Origin: Lachnospiraceae bacterium
Lineage (GTDB): Bacteria > Bacillota > Clostridia > Lachnospirales > Lachnospiraceae
Direction of reading: 5' to 3'
DNA length: 12,905 nucleotides
Assembly (NCBI GenBank): GCA_900753685.1
Contig: CAAEAB010000191.1
Coordinates: 1 to 12,905 of the forward strand
Shown here: positions 7,795 to 12,905 of the stretch, piece after piece
How the letters are laid out: every line of letters starts with the position of its first letter
How positions within the stretch are numbered: position 1 is the first letter of the stretch
Position numbers and translations under genes: made by a program
The notes under the pieces: generated by a model
The model's database searches: none
Seen by the model: the letters and a program-made list of their open reading frames with translations, nothing else
Told to the model about the DNA's origin: nothing

Positions 7795-7802
7795 TGATGC
7801 AG

Positions 7803-8516
7803 ATGCAAATAAAAAAACCATTGATAAGTGAGATGGCGGAACATGACCGTCCGAGAGAAAAATTTGAACTTTTCGGCGCGGATAAGCTGTCTGACGCAGA
7901 GCTTCTGGCTCTAATCTTGCGCACAGGCAGCCGGGATACGAGCGCCGTTGCTTTAGCTGAAGAGATATTAAATCTGGATCTTCCGGGTACAGGCCTGGAG
8001 AAGCTTTATCATTTATCAAAAAAAGATCTACTGGAAATTCGGGGTATAGGCAAGGTGAAGGCTATTCAGATGATGGCGCTATGCGAGCTGTCCATACGAC
8101 TGTCAAAGCTTAAATCGCGGCGGCAGCTTTCCTTTAGTTCGCCGGCCTCTATTGCCAGATATTATATGGCTGAATTTCAGTCCTATCGTCAGGAGCATTT
8201 AATGATGCTGCTTTTTGATTGTAAAAACCACCTGATCGGAGAACGTCTCGTTTCTAAGGGAACGGTTAACGCTTCTATGGCAGAACCAAGGGATATTTTT
8301 GGCGAAGCCTTAAGCGCTGGAGCAGCAGCGATTATATTGATACATAATCATCCAAGCGGTGATACAACCCCCAGCCCGGCAGATTTAACGGTCACTCGTC
8401 GGATTTTTGAAGCGGGGGAGCTGCTGGGGGTACACCTGCTGGACCATATCATTGTGGCTGGCGGTAACTATCGAAGTTTAAAGGCCGAGGGACTCGTCAG
8501 TACTTCGGCGTTGTGA
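7803..8516 (+). CDS. radC: RadC-family JAMM-domain protein
   Basis: This 237-residue RadC/YsxA-type protein has an N-terminal helix-hairpin-helix region (LLEIRGIGKVKAIQMMAL) and a C-terminal JAMM metalloprotease-like domain. The zinc signature is intact: HNHPSGD with His181 and His183, and Asp194 in SPAD, fitting H-x-H-x(10)-D. Despite the name, a role in DNA repair has not held up in the species tested, and the family's function is uncertain. The chosen start is ATG 7803, placed 8 nt after AAAGG; in-frame GTG 7794 and ATG 7797 are alternatives that would add three or two residues. The mreB SD overlaps the last base of the radC stop, so the two are translated together. Position next to mreBCD is common in bacteria, including Bacillus. 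Confidence 0.95.
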   Translation: MQIKKPLISEMAEHDRPREKFELFGADKLSDAELLALILRTGSRDTSAVALAEEILNLDLPGTGLEKLYHLSKKDLLEIRGIGKVKAIQMMALCELSIRLSKLKSRRQLSFSSPASIARYYMAEFQSYRQEHLMMLLFDCKNHLIGERLVSKGTVNASMAEPRDIFGEALSAGAAAIILIHNHPSGDTTPSPADLTVTRRIFEAGELLGVHLLDHIIVAGGNYRSLKAEGLVSTSAL

Positions 8517-8528
8517 AAGGAGAATCCG

Positions 8529-9551
8529 ATGGCTGTACAGAAATATGGTCTGGATTTAGGAACAGGAACGATAAAAATTTATAAAGACGGCCAAGGGATG
8601 GTATTAAAAGAAAAAAATATGATCGCCATCCGCCGCAAAACGGAGATGGTGGCCTTTGGCGATGAAGCCTATGCCATGTATGAACGTGCTCCGGAAAACA
8701 TCCGGGTCTGCAGTCCTGTAAAAAATGGGGTTATTGCAGGCCTTCATGATATGAAAATTTTGCTGGATTTGTTTTTGCGAAAGATAAAATGTGCCAACGG
8801 CTTTATTCGAAGTAATGAATTTTATTTTGCCGTACCTTCTGAGGTTACGGAGGTTGAAAAACGGGCCTTTTTTGATTTGGCGATGAACTCTGAGTTTAAA
8901 ACAAAGGACCTTTATATTGTAGAAAAACCGGTGGCGACGGCCCTCGGAGAAAATGTGGATATTCTCCGCAGCCCGGGCGTGATGATCGTCGATTTCGGGG
9001 CGGATACCGTAGAGCTTTCCGTGCTTGCTCTTGGAGGCATTGTGACAAGCCGTCTCTTAAAAATTGGTGGCAATGCCATGAATGAAGCAATCTGTGAGTC
9101 TGTCAAGGAAAAATATAATCTTTTAATCGGAATGAAAACGGCCGAAGCCTTAAAGCTTGAGCTTTGTTCGGCATTAAATACCGTAAATTCCTTAAAAAAA
9201 GTGCTTGGACGAGATTTGATTTCCGGCCTTCCGGCAGAAGTCGGCGTAGATTCGAGAGTTGTTTGTCAGCCGATTCAGGAGCTTTTAATACAGGTTGTAC
9301 GTACCGCAAAAAATCTCTTTGAGCATACGCCTCCGGAGGTTTTACGTTCCATCCAAAACTCGGGGATTATCGTTACCGGGGAAGGAAGCCGTCTCACAAA
9401 TCTGGAGATGTATTTAGAAGGGGCGCTGGATGTTCCGGTGATTATGTCTGAAGCTCCGGATCAAAGCGTCATTCGTGGGCTTGGTGCCATTATGTCCGAC
9501 GCAAAGCTTCGTTCCTTAGCTTTTTCTGTCAAAGAAGCAATATTTAGTTAA
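8529..9551 (+). CDS. mreB: Divergent MreB-family actin-like protein
   Basis: This 340-residue actin-fold protein would polymerise under the membrane and guide the elongation machinery. Normal length, GLDLGTGTIKIY near the N-terminus, VPSEVTEVEKRAFFD, KYNLLIG-TAEALKLE and the mreCD neighbours identify it. Several nucleotide-pocket positions differ from canonical MreB. The usual EEP reads Glu132-Lys133-Pro, so the glutamate equivalent to E. coli Glu143 is Lys. The second phosphate loop DIGGGT reads DFGADT (155-160). GDxxDEA reads GNAMNEA, with Asn at 182 and 185. The adenine loop TGGG reads TGEG (Glu285). Spacing between Lys133 and Asp155 (22) equals that in E. coli, so the alignment is ungapped here. 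It may bind nucleotide but hydrolyse it poorly. The SD AAAGGAG has a 6-nt spacer. Confidence 0.93.
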   Translation: MAVQKYGLDLGTGTIKIYKDGQGMVLKEKNMIAIRRKTEMVAFGDEAYAMYERAPENIRVCSPVKNGVIAGLHDMKILLDLFLRKIKCANGFIRSNEFYFAVPSEVTEVEKRAFFDLAMNSEFKTKDLYIVEKPVATALGENVDILRSPGVMIVDFGADTVELSVLALGGIVTSRLLKIGGNAMNEAICESVKEKYNLLIGMKTAEALKLELCSALNTVNSLKKVLGRDLISGLPAEVGVDSRVVCQPIQELLIQVVRTAKNLFEHTPPEVLRSIQNSGIIVTGEGSRLTNLEMYLEGALDVPVIMSEAPDQSVIRGLGAIMSDAKLRSLAFSVKEAIFS

Positions 9552-9565
9552 AGAAGGGTAAACCT

Positions 9566-10441
9566 ATGAATAAAAACAAAAGAAAACAGATAAAGCCGAG
9601 ATACGTCCTGTGGCTGGTCGTTCTCCTTTGTCTGATTTTTATCGGTGTCAGTCTGAAAAATAACGGAGAAAAACTGAGTATTCAGAATGGTATCAGTTCT
9701 CTGATTCTTCCTATGGAAAAAGGATTAAACAGCGTCGGTCAGTGGTTCGGAGAACAAAAAGAGCATAACCGCTCCCTGAATGAACTGTCGGCCGAAAACG
9801 AAGAACTAAAGCAGCAGATTGAACAGCTGAATACAAAAATTTCTTCAATGGAAAACAACCTTTCGGAGCTTGAGGCTTTACGGGAACTGTTAAAGATGAA
9901 AGAGCTTTATCCGGATTACGATATGGTCGGGGCCCGGGTGATCAGCAAGAATGCCGGAAACTGGTTTCACAGCTTTACCATTGACAAAGGAAGCAATGAC
10001 GGCATCAAAAAGGATATGAATGTCATTTATGATAACGGACTGGTTGGAATCGTTACCGATTTGGCCGCCAACAGCGCGACTGTGCGGGCGATTATTGATG
10101 ATACAAGCAGTGTCAGCGGCATGTTGTCAAAATCGAATGAGCTCTGTATTGTCAACGGTGATCTGCAGCTTTATCAGGAAGGACTTCTGGATGTTGAGAT
10201 GATTTCAAAGGATGCCCAGGTGGCCGCCGGAGATGAAGTTGTAACTTCCTATATCAGTGATAAATATCTGCCGGGTCTGGTCATCGGTTATATCAGCAAT
10301 GTATCCATGGACAGCTCAAATCTGTCTCAAAATGCAGAAATCACCCCAAAAGTCAGCTTTGACAATATTACCAATGTCATGGTTATCACCCAGCTGAAAG
10401 CGGATATGGTAGCTTCGGAAGCGGAAGAGGAGGAGTCTTAA
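9566..10441 (+). CDS. mreC: Rod shape-determining protein MreC
   Basis: MreC is a bitopic membrane protein whose extracytoplasmic part scaffolds the elongasome and contacts PBP2. This 291-residue version has a basic N-terminus (MNKNKRKQIKPR), one membrane segment at about 13-29, and a coiled coil at about 70-113 rich in Glu, Leu and Gln. The paired beta-barrel domain follows, with GARVISKNAGNWFHSFTIDKG, the SNDGIKKDMNVI turn and NGLVGIV. The tail is acidic (ASEAEEEES). The start has GAAGGG 7 nt upstream. The stop TAA shares its last A with the mreD ATG. Confidence 0.96.
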   Translation: MNKNKRKQIKPRYVLWLVVLLCLIFIGVSLKNNGEKLSIQNGISSLILPMEKGLNSVGQWFGEQKEHNRSLNELSAENEELKQQIEQLNTKISSMENNLSELEALRELLKMKELYPDYDMVGARVISKNAGNWFHSFTIDKGSNDGIKKDMNVIYDNGLVGIVTDLAANSATVRAIIDDTSSVSGMLSKSNELCIVNGDLQLYQEGLLDVEMISKDAQVAAGDEVVTSYISDKYLPGLVIGYISNVSMDSSNLSQNAEITPKVSFDNITNVMVITQLKADMVASEAEEEES

Positions 10442-10953
10442 TGCGGCGGCTGATCTTTTATATTGCTATGATTTTCGTCATTTATTTTTTTCAGACCGGC
10501 GTCTTCACCCATCTGGCTCTGGGCGGTATTGTACCAAACCTTTTTATTATATGCATCGTTTCCGTTGGCGTTATCCGCGGAAAAATGGAAGGCTGTTTGA
10601 TCGGCTTTTTCTGCGGCATATTGATGGATGCTTTATTTGGCCCATATTTTGGCCTTTATGCACTGGTATTTTCTGTGATCGGATATTTGTCCGGCTATGT
10701 TCAGCAGATATTTTATGAGGAGGATATGACGCTCCCGATCGTTATCATCGGTATTGCGGATCTTCTCTATGGTATCGCTATATATCTGTTCACCTTCCTT
10801 ACACGGGGGCGTACAAATTTTATATTTTACTTTGGGAGAATTATTCTTCCTGAAACGATTTACACTTTGATCCTGGCAGTGTTTTTATATCGACTGATCG
10901 GCTGGATCAATAAGAAAATTGAGATTAAAGGAAGTGAAAACCGTATTGATTAA
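10441..10953 (+). CDS. mreD: Rod shape-determining protein MreD
   Basis: This 170-residue hydrophobic protein is the integral-membrane partner of MreC. About five membrane segments can be seen, beginning at residues 3-20 (LIFYIAMIFVIYFFQTGVF). The family-typical GxxxGxxxGxxxDALFG-like stretch appears as GFFCGILMDALFGPYFGLYAL. The C-terminus is short and charged (NKKIEIKGSENRID). It overlaps mreC by 1 bp (TAATG) with GAGGAGGAG 5 nt upstream, and its own 3' end overlaps the start of the PBP gene, so the three are almost certainly made together. Sequence is poorly conserved in this family; order in the cluster carries much of the weight. Confidence 0.94.
   Translation: MRRLIFYIAMIFVIYFFQTGVFTHLALGGIVPNLFIICIVSVGVIRGKMEGCLIGFFCGILMDALFGPYFGLYALVFSVIGYLSGYVQQIFYEEDMTLPIVIIGIADLLYGIAIYLFTFLTRGRTNFIFYFGRIILPETIYTLILAVFLYRLIGWINKKIEIKGSENRID
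10927..10937 (+). promoter_or_regulatory. Ribosome binding site of the PBP2 gene inside mreD
   Basis: AAAGGAAGTGA matches the anti-SD complement AAAGGAGGTGA at 10 of 11 positions. It contains the GTG candidate start (10934) and lies 8 nt before a TTG candidate (10946). This placement favours TTG as the real start. Confidence 0.5.
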
Positions 10954-12905
10954 AAAGATATTAAATTCTATTTCAGATCTGACAAAATCACGAATCTTTG
11001 TAATCGGTGCATTTTTTACCTTTCTATTTATACTGCTCATTCACAGAGTTTTTGTATTACAGGTCATTGAAGGTGAAAACTATCTTGAGAGCTTTACATA
11101 CCGTATACAAAAAGAAACGGAGCTCCCAAGCTCCAGGGGCACGATCTATGACCGAAACGGCAAGGTGCTGGCTTATAACCGTCTGGCTAATTCGATTACC
11201 ATTGAGGACAGCTCACTGCTTGAAACAAACGCCGAAAAAAATGAAATGATTCTGCGTCTGATCGAGCTGATTGAAGGTTCCGGGTATGAAGCGGTCTATA
11301 ATATTCCGATTAAGCTCTATGAAGACGGAACCATGGAATTTACTTCCAGCGGCAATACATTGCTTCGTTTTATTCGTAACGTTTACGGAAAGGATTCCAT
11401 CGACCAGCTTTCTGAAGAACAGAAAAATGTCACTGTCGAGGAGCTGTTCGACTATATGTGCCATGGGGATGATTCCACTTCCATGTTTGGCATCGATGAT
11501 TCCTATTCTACAAAGGACGCGCTGAAAATCGCTGCCATCCGGTATGAGATTTACATGAAGCGGTATGAACAGTATTTATCGGTAACGGTCACCTCGGATA
11601 TTAGCGATAGCCTTGTGGCTAAAATTAAAGAAAATACGGCCGAGCTCCCGGGAGTCAGTATTGAACAGGATTATGTACGTGAGTATGTGGACAGCCAGTA
11701 TTTTTCAAATATTACGGGATATTGCGGTGAGATTTCAGAGGATGAGTTGGAAGAATACCGTCTAGCCGGAAATGACAGCTATGCTTCCGGCGATATTGTC
11801 GGCAAAACCGGCCTGGAAAAAACTTTTGAGGATGAGCTCCATGGCGAAAAAGGATCTCAAACCGTTTATGTAGACAGTCTCGGAAGTATCATAGAGGTGG
11901 CTGAACGTGTTGAATCTTCACCGGGAAATAACTTATATCTGACCATCGACAAGGATTATCAGGTACAGGCATATCATCTGCTTGAGGAAGAAATCGCGGG
12001 TATTATCCTTCAAAAGCTTTCGAGCAGCGGCGACGATAAAATTGATATTAATGAGGTCTATGCCGCATTTATAAAAAATGGTATTATTGATTTAGACAGG
12101 ATGGGAGAGAAAGACGCTTCTGAGCTGGAGCAGTCCATTTATGCCATTTACGAATCTCAGGAAAGCAGCCGCTTTGATGTGATACGAAATTTATTAAATG
12201 GAACAAATATGAACTCTTATAATGGATGTTCTGAAGAAGAACGGGAATATATAGAGCTCATTGAAAATATAATTACTAATAACGGTATTCTGGATACATC
12301 AAAGTTATCATCGGCTGACGAGATCAGCCAGCTTTGGACGACAGGCAATACAAGCCTTTATGAGTATCTTCATTATGCTATTGGCAAAGGGGCGATTTCC
12401 GTAGCTGCTATGGATATTTCGGACACCTTTCTGGACTCTGATGAAATATATGCGTCACTGACCGAATATATACTGCTCGAACTGGAGGATAACAGCAGCT
12501 TTTCAAAAATTGTTTACTGTGCTATGCTCAATGAGGGAGCGATTAACGGACAGCAGATCTGCGTACTGCTTTATGAGCAGGGTGTCCTTGAAAAGGACGA
12601 GGCTTACGATAATCTTGTCAATAATGTGGTAGACCCATATACCTTTATTTATGATAAGATCTATAATCTGGAAATTACTCCGGATATGCTGGCGCTGGAT
12701 CCATGTTCAGGTTCTCTTGTCGCCACAGATCCTGACACCGGTGAGGTTCTGGCATTAGTTTCTTATCCGAGCTATGATGCCAATCGTATCAGCGACAGCG
12801 GTTATTATGAATCGCTTCTGGAAAATGAATCTCTGCCGCTGTATAATCGTGCGACTATGCAGAAGACAGCGCCGGGGTCGACATTTAAAATGATCACAGC
12901 GGCGG
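10934..12905 (+). CDS. mrdA: Class B penicillin-binding protein 2 with large insertion, partial (3' end cut off)
   Basis: The first 657 codons of an elongation-specific DD-transpeptidase are present; the rest lies beyond the right edge. In order: a short cytoplasmic start, one membrane segment at about 21-36, the PBP-dimer entry motif SRGTIYDRNGKVLA (67-80), a dimerisation domain with GKTGLEKTFEDELHG, then LTIDKDYQ (336-343), DPDTGEVLALVSYPSYD (from 599), and the active-site S-T-F-K (Ser649 to Lys652). The KTG motif is outside the window. Between the LTID helix and DPDTGEV, usually about 25-30 residues apart, there are some 230 extra residues. No ATG fits: GTG 10934 has the SD too close, while TTG 10946 is 8 nt after a near-perfect SD and would give a protein starting MIKKILNS. 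I annotate the longer form. The gene overlaps mreD by 8-20 bp. Confidence 0.92.
   Translation, partial: MKTVLIKKILNSISDLTKSRIFVIGAFFTFLFILLIHRVFVLQVIEGENYLESFTYRIQKETELPSSRGTIYDRNGKVLAYNRLANSITIEDSSLLETNAEKNEMILRLIELIEGSGYEAVYNIPIKLYEDGTMEFTSSGNTLLRFIRNVYGKDSIDQLSEEQKNVTVEELFDYMCHGDDSTSMFGIDDSYSTKDALKIAAIRYEIYMKRYEQYLSVTVTSDISDSLVAKIKENTAELPGVSIEQDYVREYVDSQYFSNITGYCGEISEDELEEYRLAGNDSYASGDIVGKTGLEKTFEDELHGEKGSQTVYVDSLGSIIEVAERVESSPGNNLYLTIDKDYQVQAYHLLEEEIAGIILQKLSSSGDDKIDINEVYAAFIKNGIIDLDRMGEKDASELEQSIYAIYESQESSRFDVIRNLLNGTNMNSYNGCSEEEREYIELIENIITNNGILDTSKLSSADEISQLWTTGNTSLYEYLHYAIGKGAISVAAMDISDTFLDSDEIYASLTEYILLELEDNSSFSKIVYCAMLNEGAINGQQICVLLYEQGVLEKDEAYDNLVNNVVDPYTFIYDKIYNLEITPDMLALDPCSGSLVATDPDTGEVLALVSYPSYDANRISDSGYYESLLENESLPLYNRATMQKTAPGSTFKMITAA

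Noticed and set aside
11007..11525. Two short plus-strand reading frames (11007-11249 and 11271-11525)
   Set aside because: They are out of frame with the PBP2 reading frame, which runs unbroken from 10934 to the right edge with recognisable motifs throughout.
10934..12905. Fusion or frameshift as the reason for the oversized PBP2
   Set aside because: The frame is continuous on both sides of the extra segment and PBP motifs appear in the expected order, so an in-frame insertion explains it better.
1..12905. CRISPR arrays, tRNA or rRNA genes, insertion sequences, phage or defence genes
   Set aside because: No spaced direct repeats, cloverleaf-like segments, transposase or integrase motifs were seen, and nearly all the sequence is taken up by recognised genes.

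Overview
The window is a stretch of Gram-positive chromosome, most likely from a Clostridia/Lachnospiraceae-type Firmicute. Several things point there: the run mutS-mutL-miaA followed by a YnbB-like PLP enzyme, a radC-mreBCD-PBP2 cluster, strong Shine-Dalgarno (SD) sites complementary to a Firmicute 16S 3' end, an endonuclease-type MutL, and a type III glutamine synthetase tail. The assignment rests on recognition of protein families and gene order, not on a database search.

Layout. Bases 1-170 are the last 55 codons of a type III glutamine synthetase, closed by a strong intrinsic terminator (204-239). A GNAT acetyltransferase of the phosphinothricin/methionine-sulfoximine acetyltransferase type runs on the minus strand (254-832). 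The gap 833-980 holds two divergent sigma-A-like promoters, one for the acetyltransferase and one for mutS. From 981 everything is on the plus strand and tightly packed: mutS, mutL, miaA and a methionine gamma-lyase-family (YnbB/'aluminium resistance') gene. The only sizeable plus-strand gap (7707-7802) carries two inverted repeats. After it come radC, mreB, mreC, mreD and a class B penicillin-binding protein that runs off the right edge just after its SxxK active-site motif.

How the genes fit together. MutS and MutL form the mismatch-repair core; MutL carries its own nuclease motif, as expected where MutH is absent. MiaA modifies A37 of tRNAs reading UNN codons. The PLP enzyme probably acts in sulfur amino-acid metabolism, but its role is unproven. 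RadC is a JAMM-fold protein of uncertain function. MreB, MreC, MreD and PBP2 are the cytoskeletal, scaffold, membrane and transpeptidase parts of the cell-elongation (rod) machinery. Short gaps or overlaps (1-14 bp) within each block suggest two transcription units or one long one, with the hairpin gap before radC as the likely boundary.

Most of the window is housekeeping and I see no new defence system, mobile element, CRISPR array or RNA gene. The points most worth a second look are an MreB that has lost several nucleotide-pocket residues, including the predicted catalytic glutamate; a roughly 230-residue helical-looking insertion inside PBP2; and the paired inverted repeats before radC.
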